Shown here: positions 33,015 to 41,065 of the stretch, piece by piece | How positions within the stretch are numbered: the stretch's first letter is position 1 | Layout of the letters: the number at the start of each line of letters is the position of its first letter | NCBI RefSeq assembly: GCF_050971785.1 | Contig: NZ_JBPCCU010000001.1 | Coordinates: forward strand, 1,302,001-1,366,000 | From: Actinomadura_E scrupuli | GTDB taxonomy: Bacteria > Actinomycetota > Actinomycetes > Streptosporangiales > Streptosporangiaceae | DNA: 64,000 nt | Direction of reading: 5' to 3' | Notes under the pieces: model-generated | Told to the model about the DNA's origin: nothing | Database searches by the model: none | Seen by the model: the letters and a program-made list of their open reading frames with translations, nothing else | Made by a program: the position numbers and the translations under genes

Positions 33015-34021
33015 AGCAGCACCGCCCCGACCAGGGCCGAGATGAGGACGGCCAGGATGAAGGTGACGGGGGCGAACCGCAGCGCGAACCCGCGGCCGAA
33101 CGTGGCGGCCTGCATGGCGAACAGTTTCAGGTCGATCATCGGTCCTACGACGAGGAATGCCAGCCGGGCGGTGAGGGAGAACTGGGACAGGGACGCGGCC
33201 ACGAACGCGTCGGCCTCGGAGCAGATCGACAACACCACCGCGAGGATCCCCAGGGTGAGGATCGAGACCACAGGGTTGGTGGCCGCGGTGTGCAGCCAGC
33301 CCGCCGGCACCACGGCTTTGAGGGTGGCCGCGGCCATCGCCCCGACGACGAGGAAGCCGCCGGCGTGCATCACGTCGTGCCGTACCGACCCCCAGAACGC
33401 CGCTCCCTTGGTGAGGCCGTCGGACGAGGGGTGGGCCGGTGGGCGCAGCCAGTCGGTGCGGCCCAGCCGCTGCCACGTCCAGCCCATCGCGCACGCCACG
33501 CACAGGCTCGCCACGAACCGGGCGAGGACCATCTGGGGGTCGCGGGGGAAGGCGACGGCGGTGGCGGTCAGCACGATCGGGTTGATCGCCGGGGCGGACA
33601 GCAGGAAGGCCAACGCCGCCGCGGGGGTGACCCCACGGCGCACGAGCGCTCCGGCCACCGGCACGGAGGCGCACTCGCAGCCGGGCAGGACCACCCCGGC
33701 GAGCCCGGCGACCGGTACCGCCAGGTTGGGCTGTTTCGGCAGTGCGCGGGCGAAGAACGAGGGTGGGACGAACACCGCGATGATCGCCGACAGCAGCACG
33801 CCGAGGACGAGGAAGGGCAGGGCCTGGATGACCACCGCGACGAACACGGTCACCCAGCTCTGCATCACCGGCGCGGACAACGCCCGGCGGATCGGTGCCT
33901 GCAGCGCGACCAGCAGGACCACCAGCATGGTCAGGACGTGCAGTGAGTTGAACTGCCAGCCGTCCCGGTCGTCCGCGTCGCGGTCGTCGACCGGGGCCGG
34001 GACTGCTCCGGTGGTGGTCAC
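33011..34021 (-). CDS. DUF318 (YraQ/YcgR-type) membrane permease
   Basis: A 336-aa protein with about eight to ten membrane helices. The conserved family motif GCECASVPVAGALVRRGV occurs in the first half, and SICSEADAFVAAS in the second half, giving a pseudo-twofold repeat. GGAGGT precedes GTG 34019-34021. It is co-translated with the TIGR03943 gene. The pair is widespread in actinobacteria and bacilli with unknown substrate; metal or metalloid transport has been suggested. Divergent from the gene at 34171. Confidence 0.87.
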   Translation of the reverse strand: MTTTGAVPAPVDDRDADDRDGWQFNSLHVLTMLVVLLVALQAPIRRALSAPVMQSWVTVFVAVVIQALPFLVLGVLLSAIIAVFVPPSFFARALPKQPNLAVPVAGLAGVVLPGCECASVPVAGALVRRGVTPAAALAFLLSAPAINPIVLTATAVAFPRDPQMVLARFVASLCVACAMGWTWQRLGRTDWLRPPAHPSSDGLTKGAAFWGSVRHDVMHAGGFLVVGAMAAATLKAVVPAGWLHTAATNPVVSILTLGILAVVLSICSEADAFVAASLSQFSLTARLAFLVVGPMIDLKLFAMQAATFGRGFALRFAPVTFILAVLISALVGAVLL

Positions 34022-34170
34022 GGGTGAGGTACCTCCGGTATGGCGCGGGGGCCGCCGTGGCCGGCAGTGTGCGGCGTCGCCGACGACAGCGTAGCGGCGC
34101 CGTGCGTCACGCCACGAGTCTTCTGGCCGGGTGGAGTGAACCGGCCGGGCCGCAGTAACGTCTGACGACC

Positions 34171-34929
34171 GTGACGACCTCCCCGCAGCCGAACCGGACG
34201 AAACCGCAGACCGCCCCCCAGGTTCAGCCACGGCCGCCCGGCTGCATCGCGTGGCCCGCACGGGTGATCGCGGTGTTGATAGTGGTGCCGCTCCGGCTGC
34301 TGTGGGAGGCCGTCGCGCTGATCGGCCGCTTCCTCAACGCCTATGTGCTGCGGCCGATCGGATGGCTGGTCAGGATGCTGATCGTCGTACCGCTGCGTTG
34401 GCTGTTCCTGACGCTGGTCGTGTCGCCGGTGCGGTGGCTGTGGCTCTGGCTGGTCGTCCGCCCGGCGAGCCTGCTGTACCGGGCGGTGCTCGTGCCGGTC
34501 GGGCGGGCCCTGTACCGCCATTTGCTCGTGCCCGTCGGACGGGGGCTCCGCCGGCTCGTCGCCGTCCTGGCGATCATCATCGTCACGCCGATCGCGTGGG
34601 TCGTCGAGGGCGTCGTGAAGGTCGTCCTGGCGCTGTACCGCTTCGTCCGGCCGGCGTTGGCCGCGTTCGGCCGCGTGCTGGGGGACGCGCTGTCCTATGG
34701 CCGGCGTGCGGGCGACGTCGTGGTCCGGTTCATCGGCCGGGTGCTGTACCAGGTGATCGTCCGGCCGCTCCGGTGGCTGTGGCGGACCGTGCTGCGACCG
34801 GTTCTCGTGGCGGTGCGATGGGCATGGAATCTGCTGGTGGTGAGCACCCTGCGCTGGGTGATGGCCGCGGTTCTGCGTCCGATCGGCGGCGCGACCCGGT
34901 CGGTGCTCCGGGCCATGAGTGGGTCGTGA
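34171..34929 (+). CDS. Repetitive membrane-associated protein of unknown function
   Basis: A 252-aa protein made of degenerate repeats of about 20-25 residues with the pattern V-x-P-[LV]-R-W-L-[FW]-x-x-L-V-V (for example VVPLRWLFLTLVVSPVRWLWLWLVVRP). Each unit pairs a hydrophobic stretch with Arg-Trp, so the protein looks like a series of short amphipathic or re-entrant membrane segments, with almost no acidic residues. The N-terminal 25 residues are polar. GTG 34171 is the start; no strong ribosome site. I recognise no named family. Its 3' end overlaps an antisense LRR-like frame. Confidence 0.65.
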   Translation: MTTSPQPNRTKPQTAPQVQPRPPGCIAWPARVIAVLIVVPLRLLWEAVALIGRFLNAYVLRPIGWLVRMLIVVPLRWLFLTLVVSPVRWLWLWLVVRPASLLYRAVLVPVGRALYRHLLVPVGRGLRRLVAVLAIIIVTPIAWVVEGVVKVVLALYRFVRPALAAFGRVLGDALSYGRRAGDVVVRFIGRVLYQVIVRPLRWLWRTVLRPVLVAVRWAWNLLVVSTLRWVMAAVLRPIGGATRSVLRAMSGS

Positions 34930-35398
34930 GCTCCGTATTCGCGGCGAACCGGCTCGGCGGGGCGGTCGCGCTGACCCACATCAGAGCCCGCAGCCCCGGC
35001 ACGGCGACGTCGGCACCGAGCGGAACCGCCGGCTCCGGATAGGCGTGGTCATGGCCGACGACGAGCGTCGCCAGGCCCGCGCCGACGCCATCGGGCGCCA
35101 GGTGGGCCACCAGCGGCGTCGGCAGCGTCAACGACTCGAGATTCGTCAGGGTCGGCAGGAACGCCGGCAACCCCGGCCTCCGTAGCTGAGCGCTGGTGGG
35201 GCACAGGTCCAGGCAGCGTATTTCGGGCACGTCCTCCGGCCGCGGCGAGCCACCCCAGGGAATCCGCACCGCACCGTCCTGGGTGAGGTGATCACATTCG
35301 ATGGCGTTCCCGACGCAGAAGATGCCCTCCCCGTCGGGCGGATAGAGGTACCGGTAGCGGCTCGCGCCGAAATGGTCCACGGCGCCTGGTCGGCTCAT
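34730..35398 (-). CDS. Leucine-rich-repeat-like protein, probably truncated at the 3' end
   Basis: The first 140 residues look genuine: an N-terminal FGASRYRYLYPPDGEGIFCVGNAIECDHLT region, then LRR-like strands (EIRCLDLCPT, NLESLTLPTPL, GLATLVVGHD, GLRALMW). After about residue 145 the frame becomes Arg/Pro/Ser-rich and runs antisense to the gene at 34171-34929, so the last 75 residues are probably not native. I infer a gene that lost its 3' part, or one ending by readthrough. ATG 35398 start. Confidence 0.5.
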   Translation of the reverse strand: MSRPGAVDHFGASRYRYLYPPDGEGIFCVGNAIECDHLTQDGAVRIPWGGSPRPEDVPEIRCLDLCPTSAQLRRPGLPAFLPTLTNLESLTLPTPLVAHLAPDGVGAGLATLVVGHDHAYPEPAVPLGADVAVPGLRALMWVSATAPPSRFAANTELTTHSWPGAPTGSRRRSDAEPRPSPSAGCSPPADSMPIAPPREPVAARSATATGAAGRSPGTAPGR

Positions 35399-35428
35399 GT
35401 CGCGCCATTTTGCCCAATCCGGGCTCGC

Positions 35429-36031
35429 TCACCTCGGTGGTGGGAGGAGCAGCCTGAGCGCGCTCGTCAAGATCGCGCGTACGTCAAGGCCGGGGTCGAT
35501 GAGCCACTGGACATGCAGCCCGTCGATCAGGCTGTTCAGCTGCTGCGCACCGAGGTCGCAGTCGATGTCGGGGGAGACCCTGCCCGCCGCGATCTCGTTG
35601 GCGATGGCCCGGGCGTAGGTGTGTTCGAGCCGGCGTGATCTCTGGCGGAAGTAGAGGTGGGCCGGGTGGGCCGGGTCCGTGGCCTCGGCCGCCATCGCGG
35701 CGTCGAGCCGGACCAGGCCGGGGGACCGATGTTGCCGGAGGACACCGCTGACCACACGCGCCGCCAGCGGCTCATGGGGGCTGTCCTGCTGGGCGGCCTG
35801 CTCGATATCTCGTTCGTGACGTGCGCGAAGAACCGAGACGAGCAGCTCTTCCCGGGTGCCGAAGTAGTGCAGAAGGCCGGGGCGGGTGAGACCGGCGCGG
35901 GTGGCGATGTCCTCGAGCGACGAGTGACGCAACCCGTTGGCGGCCAGCACCTCGAGAGCCACCTCGAGCACTTCCTGCCGGCGGGCGACTCCCTTGGCGT
36001 AGGGGCCACGCCGAGGCGGACGGGTGGACAT
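35429..36031 (-). CDS. TetR-family transcriptional regulator
   Basis: A 200-aa protein with TetR HTH ALEVLAANGLRHSSLEDIATRAGLTRPGLLHYFGTREELL and a C-terminal ligand/dimerisation domain of the BetI-like type. ATG 36029-36031 has no ribosome site and may be leaderless. It is divergent from the GH2 gene. A TetR-type palindrome at 36056-36072 sits between them next to the GH2 -35 box, making GH2 the likely target. Confidence 0.9.
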   Translation of the reverse strand: MSTRPPRRGPYAKGVARRQEVLEVALEVLAANGLRHSSLEDIATRAGLTRPGLLHYFGTREELLVSVLRARHERDIEQAAQQDSPHEPLAARVVSGVLRQHRSPGLVRLDAAMAAEATDPAHPAHLYFRQRSRRLEHTYARAIANEIAAGRVSPDIDCDLGAQQLNSLIDGLHVQWLIDPGLDVRAILTSALRLLLPPPR

Positions 36032-36055
36032 GCGCCAACGATACGCGGGCCAAAA

Positions 36056-36072
36056 ACTTACTTGAAGTAGGT
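36056..36072. promoter_or_regulatory. TetR operator between the TetR and GH2 genes
   Basis: ACTTACTTGAAGTAGGT has 8-bp arms with 7 matches around a central G. It ends 1 bp before the GH2 -35 element and lies 25 bp from the TetR start codon, so one site could serve both genes. Confidence 0.78.
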
Positions 36073-36073
36073 A

Positions 36074-36103
36074 TTGACGCTCTCCCACGTCACTCCCTAC
36101 GGT
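36074..36103 (+). promoter_or_regulatory. GH2 promoter (TTGACG - 18 bp - TACGGT)
   Basis: TTGACG (36074-36079) and TACGGT (36098-36103) are 18 bp apart, a standard actinobacterial housekeeping-sigma pattern. Transcription would begin near 36110, leaving a leader that contains the LacI-type site. Confidence 0.65.
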
Positions 36104-36121
36104 GACGTTCACCCGGGTCCG

Positions 36122-36135
36122 TGTGAGCGCTAACA
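36122..36135 (+). promoter_or_regulatory. LacI-family operator in the GH2 leader
   Basis: TGTGAGCGCTAACA follows the TGTnAGCGCTnACA dyad of LacI/GalR-family sugar repressors. It lies downstream of the predicted start point. No LacI gene is in the window, so its regulator would be encoded elsewhere. Confidence 0.7.
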
Positions 36136-36198
36136 ATTGAGCGTTCTCGTGTGACCTCGCGGTGGCGGCGGAGGCCGACGAGAATCCAGGAGCACTAC

Positions 36199-38691
36199 AT
36201 GACCCAGCCAGTTCACCCCCCGAGCGGCCAGGCCCGGCGGCCCTTCAGGCGATCGTCCCGGGAGGAGGGCCAAGGCTCCCAGGACGCGCGGAGAGCCGAG
36301 CCCGCCTCTCGCCGCAGGTCGAGCGGACGGCGCCGTACCGTGTTCCTGGGCCTGCTGGCCACCGGAATCGCGTCCGTGCTGGTCGCCCCGGCGTCATACG
36401 GCAAGCCGGCTCCACACGCCCTCGCGCAGGCCCGGTCGTACGCGCCGACGTTCGCGGCGCCGTACCTCAACGGTGTCTCCGGCCCTGAGCCCACCCGGGT
36501 GGTCAGCCTCGACGGACCGTGGGACTTCACACCGGTCACGAACACGGTGTGCACGGGCGGGGGGAGCTTCGGTTCCACGACCGGGCCCATGACGTGCGTG
36601 AACTCACCGGCGGGCAAGAAGAAGACGACCATCCAGGTGCCAGGCGGCGGCTGGCTGAAGCAGGGATACACCGACCTGTCCAAGGCCGTCTACAGCCGGA
36701 CCATCCGCGTGCCCGACATCCCCGGGGCGCAGGTCACGAGGCTGAACTTCGGGGCCGTCAACCACAGGGCGACGCTGTGGGTGGACGGCCGGCAGGTGGG
36801 CTCTCAGGTGACCTCCTACACCTCCTCCGTCTTCGACATCAGTGCCTTCGCCGAGCCCGGGACGACGCACGAGATCAAGCTGCTGGTCCAGGGCCGCAAG
36901 GCCATGGTCGGGCCCGACGGTCGTTACAACGTGCCCGAGGGCGCGTCCTGGTCCGGCGACGTCGCGCAGGGGATCTTCCGTTCCGCCGAGCTGGAGGTCT
37001 TCCCCTCGGTCTTCGTCTCGGACACCGTCGTGCGGACCTCGGTGGCGAAGCGGCAGCTCAGCTACGACGTCTACGTGTCCAACAACGGCCGGCGCCCGCA
37101 GGACGTCGTGCTGGACGGGAGGCTCGGTTCGTGGAACGGGAAGAACTGGAAGTACCCCGCCGTTCCTGAGCGCTCGCTGCGCGTCCCGGCCGGAACGACG
37201 ACCAAGGTGACCGTGGGCCCGCTGGACTGGCGCGCCGGCCCGGCCTCCTACTGGCTGCCGAACGTCCCGTACCGGGCGGGTTACCGGGCCCAGCTCCACG
37301 ATCTCGTCGTCAGGCTCACTCCCGCTCGCGCGGCATCCGGCCGGGGCCAGGTGGGCGACCACGCCGTCGTCCCGTCCCAGGCGCGAGTCCGCTTCGGCTT
37401 CCGGGAGATCGAGCAGGTCGGTGACCACTACGAGCTCAACGGCGAGCGGGTGAACTTCCGCGGGGACAGCCTTCAGGGCGCGAACTACGACAACATCGAC
37501 TTCCACGGTCGCAGCGATGCCTACGACACCTTTCCCGGCTTCCTGCGGCCGTCGATGGGCAACGGCGGATGGCCCAAGGCCGTCGACGACTACCTGCGCC
37601 TGAACTACAGCGGCGTCCGGATCCACCAGATCCCGGCGACTCCGTACATGCTCGACGTCAGCGACGAGCTCGGGCTCATGGTCCAGGACGAGACCGCCAT
37701 CCGCGGCTCCAACAACCGGGAGAACTTCGTCACCGGCCGGGACAACATGATCGGGCACCTGGCCGGCCTGGTTCGGCGCGACCGCAACCACGCGTCGGTG
37801 CTCCGGTGGAGCCAGGCCAACGAACCGAGGGTGGCGTTCTTCACGAACCCCGGAGCCGGACCCGACTTCGACGAGGCGCTCTACGCCACCGTGATGAGCA
37901 ACGACACGACCCGCCCGATCAGCACGGACGGCGACTCCGCGGACCTGCCGCACGACAACTACACCGTCTTCTGCCACTACGACGGGTTCTCGTTCGGCAA
38001 GTACACCGAGAGCACCTGCGCCGGTCCGCAGGGAAAGCCGCACGGCCAGGGCGAGTTCATCTGGTGGGTCGACAGCACCCCTCAGGGAATGGCCTGGTTC
38101 GGGACCGCCTCCATGAGGATGCGGGAGAAGGGCGCATCGGACACCCGTCCGTACACGCTCCTGTCGGCCTGGTCCTCCGTCATCCCCGGGGTGAAGCGCA
38201 CCGACATGAAGCTCGAGATCAACTACCCCGACGGGCCACACCCGATCTACGGCGAGGACAACCTGCCGGACCCCTGGGCGAACCCGACCATCAAGCTCAT
38301 CCAGAACGCGTTCAACCCGGTGGCCGTCATCGACTCGGCGTTCTGGGACGCCAACAAGATGTCGGACGAGGCCGGCGACTGGCCCACGACACCGGCGACC
38401 GTCGCTCCGGGAAGGACCACCCGGTTGCTCACGCTCTTCAACGACACGTTCCAGGGCGAGCGGTTGAACGTCACCTGGCGGCTACGGTCCGGTTCTCCGG
38501 CCGGCCGTGTCCTGGAGGAAGGACGGTTCGCATCGGACCTCGCGCTGGGCAGCCGACGGCAGTCGCCCATCACCTTCACCGTGCCGGACACCCGGGGGCC
38601 CCTCTACCTCGATCTCCAGGTCTCCAAGCCGGGTGAGGGCACGTTGTACCGCGACGCCAGCACGGTCTACAGCGTGCAGCACACGACCTGA
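36199..38691 (+). CDS. Secreted glycoside hydrolase family 2 enzyme
   Basis: An 830-aa protein with a long basic N-terminus and Tat-like signal (RRRTVFLGLLATGIASVLVAPASYG). It has the GH2 order: jelly-roll sugar-binding domain with the VYSRTI-VP and A-LWVDG--VG blocks, an immunoglobulin-like domain, then a TIM barrel with FGFREIEQVGDHYELNGERVNFRGDS. The acid/base is Glu542 (QANEP) and the nucleophile candidate Glu619 (GQGEFIWW). The substrate (beta-galactoside, glucuronide, mannoside) is not clear. GGAG precedes ATG 36199. Control by TetR- and LacI-type sites suggests sugar induction. Confidence 0.88.
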   Translation: MTQPVHPPSGQARRPFRRSSREEGQGSQDARRAEPASRRRSSGRRRTVFLGLLATGIASVLVAPASYGKPAPHALAQARSYAPTFAAPYLNGVSGPEPTRVVSLDGPWDFTPVTNTVCTGGGSFGSTTGPMTCVNSPAGKKKTTIQVPGGGWLKQGYTDLSKAVYSRTIRVPDIPGAQVTRLNFGAVNHRATLWVDGRQVGSQVTSYTSSVFDISAFAEPGTTHEIKLLVQGRKAMVGPDGRYNVPEGASWSGDVAQGIFRSAELEVFPSVFVSDTVVRTSVAKRQLSYDVYVSNNGRRPQDVVLDGRLGSWNGKNWKYPAVPERSLRVPAGTTTKVTVGPLDWRAGPASYWLPNVPYRAGYRAQLHDLVVRLTPARAASGRGQVGDHAVVPSQARVRFGFREIEQVGDHYELNGERVNFRGDSLQGANYDNIDFHGRSDAYDTFPGFLRPSMGNGGWPKAVDDYLRLNYSGVRIHQIPATPYMLDVSDELGLMVQDETAIRGSNNRENFVTGRDNMIGHLAGLVRRDRNHASVLRWSQANEPRVAFFTNPGAGPDFDEALYATVMSNDTTRPISTDGDSADLPHDNYTVFCHYDGFSFGKYTESTCAGPQGKPHGQGEFIWWVDSTPQGMAWFGTASMRMREKGASDTRPYTLLSAWSSVIPGVKRTDMKLEINYPDGPHPIYGEDNLPDPWANPTIKLIQNAFNPVAVIDSAFWDANKMSDEAGDWPTTPATVAPGRTTRLLTLFNDTFQGERLNVTWRLRSGSPAGRVLEEGRFASDLALGSRRQSPITFTVPDTRGPLYLDLQVSKPGEGTLYRDASTVYSVQHTT

Positions 38692-38793
38692 GCCCGATGG
38701 CGGGCGGCCCTGACATGCGTATTCTCGGCTGGGACAATCCGATACGACCGCCGGCGAGATTCACCGGCCGAGGCCGCGCGACGGGAGACGTCG

Positions 38794-39834
38794 ATGCTGT
38801 TGAGATCGCGCGCGGCGGCGCTGGCGGGGGCGGTGGTCATGGTGGCCGGGGTCGTCATCGCCGCGACGGGCGCGACCTCCGGGGTGGTCGAGGAGACCAT
38901 GCGGCTTCCGGCGGCGCAGACCTATTCCGTCTCCGCCCCCGCCGGCCGGCAGGCGCCGCGGACGTTGCGGGCGAGGGCGGCCGTGACGGTGCGGATCCAG
39001 CAGTACAACCTGTGCGCCGGGAACGACACCTGCATCGCCAACCGCGACTACGTCAAGGTGGCACGTGGCCTCGTCAGGCGGTTCGCGGTCTCCGACGGCG
39101 CCTGGTTCATCTCCCTCAACGAGATCTGCAAGCGGGACTTCGACGATCTCACCCGCACGCTGAAGGTCGCCGGGACGATGGTCTACAGCCAGCCCAGCCG
39201 CGACTCGTGCTCGGGCCCGATGAACGACGGAGCGAGCGGGCCGTTCGGCAACGCGATCCTCCATCCCGGCGGGCTGTACGAGGGACGACTGGCCCGGTAC
39301 CTGCCGACCCAGGAGGCCACCACCTGCGCCGCCACGATCGAGTGCCGCACCATGCTCTGCCTCCACCTGAGAACGCTGGCCGGTCCGATGACCGTGTGCA
39401 CCACGCATCTCGACACCAAGCGCGGGAATCCCCTCGCTCCCCCCGAGCTGACCATCCCGCAGAAGCAGGCGAACGAGTACCTCCAGATCGCCACCGCCTT
39501 CGCGGCGGGGCGGCGGAAGGTGCTCGCGGGCGACTTCAACCTCCCGCCCGCGGAGGTCCCCGACGTCTACTCCGCCCGAATGCGGGACCTGGTGAACGGG
39601 AACACCTTCCCGCTCTGGGGGGACTGGGACAACGACCCGCGGACCTTTGCCCGGCCGGCCGTCCCCGACCGGAAGATCGACTACATCTGGGTCGACCGGG
39701 CCGGCACCTTCCGTGCCTACGGCGGTTACTGCGACGACCACGTCGCCAGCGATCACTGCTACACCAGAGGAGCCTGGCGCCTGCCGGCGTCATCGCCCGC
39801 CCGATCGCAGGGCGGTCGGCTGCTTCGGCCGTAG
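38794..39834 (+). CDS. Secreted endonuclease/exonuclease/phosphatase (EEP) family protein
   Basis: A 346-aa protein with an N-terminal signal or anchor helix (LAGAVVMVAGVVIAATGA). The EEP fold shows IQQYNLC, the metal Glu in ISLNEIC, TTHLDTK, GDFNLPP, KIDYIWVD and the terminal catalytic ASDHCY. Several cysteine pairs (NLCAGNDTC, TTCAATIEC, GYCDDH) suggest disulfides, fitting an extracellular enzyme. It cleaves phosphodiesters of DNA, RNA or lipids; which is unknown. GGGAG precedes ATG 38794. It lies 102 bp after GH2 and may have its own promoter. Confidence 0.88.
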   Translation: MLLRSRAAALAGAVVMVAGVVIAATGATSGVVEETMRLPAAQTYSVSAPAGRQAPRTLRARAAVTVRIQQYNLCAGNDTCIANRDYVKVARGLVRRFAVSDGAWFISLNEICKRDFDDLTRTLKVAGTMVYSQPSRDSCSGPMNDGASGPFGNAILHPGGLYEGRLARYLPTQEATTCAATIECRTMLCLHLRTLAGPMTVCTTHLDTKRGNPLAPPELTIPQKQANEYLQIATAFAAGRRKVLAGDFNLPPAEVPDVYSARMRDLVNGNTFPLWGDWDNDPRTFARPAVPDRKIDYIWVDRAGTFRAYGGYCDDHVASDHCYTRGAWRLPASSPARSQGGRLLRP

Positions 39835-39865
39835 AACCGTCTCACGAGCCTGCCGGCTCGAACGG

Positions 39866-40927
39866 CTACCGGTCGGAGGTCTCCCGGTCGCGCGGCGCCT
39901 GCTCGGCGGCCTTCTGGACGGGAGAGTCCTCGCGGGGCTCGGCCCGCCGGCGGCGGCGCCGGAAGACCAGGCCCGCGACGAGCCCGCAGAGGACGACGAG
40001 GAGGAGCAGCAGTGCCCAGGGGACGGTCCAGGCGCGCGTCGTGGTCTCGGCGGCGGCGAGCGGTGCGATGGAGCCCGACGCGTCGGTGAGCAGGGGGACG
40101 ACGGTGACCGTCCCGGTCAGTCTCAGCGCGGCGGCCACTCCGTGTACCGGCACGGAGACCTTCCAGGAGTCGCCCGGGAGCAGCTGGGGCGAATCGGCGA
40201 TCGGGCCCGCGCGGCCGCCCAAGCGCCCGAAGGGGCCGGAAACGGACACCGCCTGCCGGGCGGTGAGGATGGCGTTGCCGGTGTTGCGGATCGTGTACGT
40301 GACGGTGGCGTCACCCTTCCCGAACGGATCGGGCGTACCCGAGTACCGCAGGTGCAGGTCCGCCACCGACAGGCTCGGCTTGAGCGGTCCGCCCACGCGC
40401 AGACGGATCCGGATGCCGAGACGCCGGTCCACGGGGACTCCGTCGCCGGTCTGCGTCAGCGAGGTGACGATGCCGCCCATGTACTCGCCGGGCGCGGCGT
40501 CGCCCGGAAGGGTGACCGTGAACGGCACCTCGACCGACTCGCCGGGCCGAACCGTCACGTCGGGCCGGTCCGTGCGCACCCACGCCCCCACTCGGGTCGA
40601 CTGCACGTCCTTGGTCACCAGGTCGAGCCGGCCCTCCTTGGTGAACCCGTCGGCGGCGTACACGGCCAGGTGGAGCGGCGTGGTGCCGTGGTTGACGACC
40701 ACGAGGCCGTCCTTGAGCCGCCCGCCCGGGTTGAGGGTGTAGCTGTAGTTCTGCCGGCCGGCCCCGAAGTCGTTGGAGGCCGTCGTGACCGCCCAGGAGA
40801 CGTCGCCGTCCGCCGCCGCGGCGGGTCCGGCTCCCACTTCCAGGAAGCCGAGCGCGGCGAGCAGCACCATGAGGGCGGCCTGTGCGATGGCTCGGGCCGT
40901 GGTCGTACGCGGTCTGGGCGGGTGCAT
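39866..40927 (-). CDS. Cell-surface protein with DUF916-like domain and C-terminal membrane anchor
   Basis: A 353-aa protein with a signal peptide (RAIAQAALMVLLAALGFLEVGAGPAAAA), then two Ig-like beta domains. The first contains NPGGRLKDGLVVVNHGTTPLHLAVYAADGF and VPFTVTLPGDAAPGEYMGGIV, as in the DUF916/WxL-associated surface proteins. One membrane helix (WALLLLLVVLCGLVAGLVF) and a basic RRRRRR stop-transfer tail end it. GAGGATCA precedes ATG 40925-40927. It probably sits on the outer face, binding wall or a partner protein. No WxL protein is nearby. Confidence 0.82.
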   Translation of the reverse strand: MHPPRPRTTTARAIAQAALMVLLAALGFLEVGAGPAAAADGDVSWAVTTASNDFGAGRQNYSYTLNPGGRLKDGLVVVNHGTTPLHLAVYAADGFTKEGRLDLVTKDVQSTRVGAWVRTDRPDVTVRPGESVEVPFTVTLPGDAAPGEYMGGIVTSLTQTGDGVPVDRRLGIRIRLRVGGPLKPSLSVADLHLRYSGTPDPFGKGDATVTYTIRNTGNAILTARQAVSVSGPFGRLGGRAGPIADSPQLLPGDSWKVSVPVHGVAAALRLTGTVTVVPLLTDASGSIAPLAAAETTTRAWTVPWALLLLLVVLCGLVAGLVFRRRRRRAEPREDSPVQKAAEQAPRDRETSDR

Positions 40928-40969
40928 CTGGTGATCCTCGGGGTGTCTGGGAGCGGCGGATGAAGACGT

Positions 40970-41050
40970 GCGGTGGGGTGGGCGCCCTGCGGCGCCCNNN
41001 NNNNNNNGGGGGGGGGGGGGGGGGGCGCCCGGGGCCCCCCACCCCACCGC
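40970..41050. terminator. Inverted repeat flanking the assembly gap, probably a terminator hairpin
   Basis: GCGGTGGGGTGGG (40970-40982) and CCCACCCCACCGC (41038-41050) are exact reverse complements, 13 bp. Between them lie further GC-only sequence, the 10 Ns and a run of 18 G. It sits between a gene start (40927) and a gene end (41066), both on the minus strand. Confidence 0.6.
40998..41007. other. Assembly gap of 10 N followed by G18
   Basis: Ten Ns are given, followed by 18 G at 41008-41025. The true length and sequence are unknown; the G run is probably a sequencing or gap-closing artefact at a strong hairpin. Confidence 0.95.
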
Positions 41051-41065
41051 GTGCAGCGGGCCGGG

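Noticed and set aside
32280..33674. Extended version of the TIGR03943 frame starting far upstream
   Set aside because: The upstream part is antisense-like, Arg/Pro-rich and out of frame with the real permease gene; the GTG at 33014 with a GTGA overlap fits the family.
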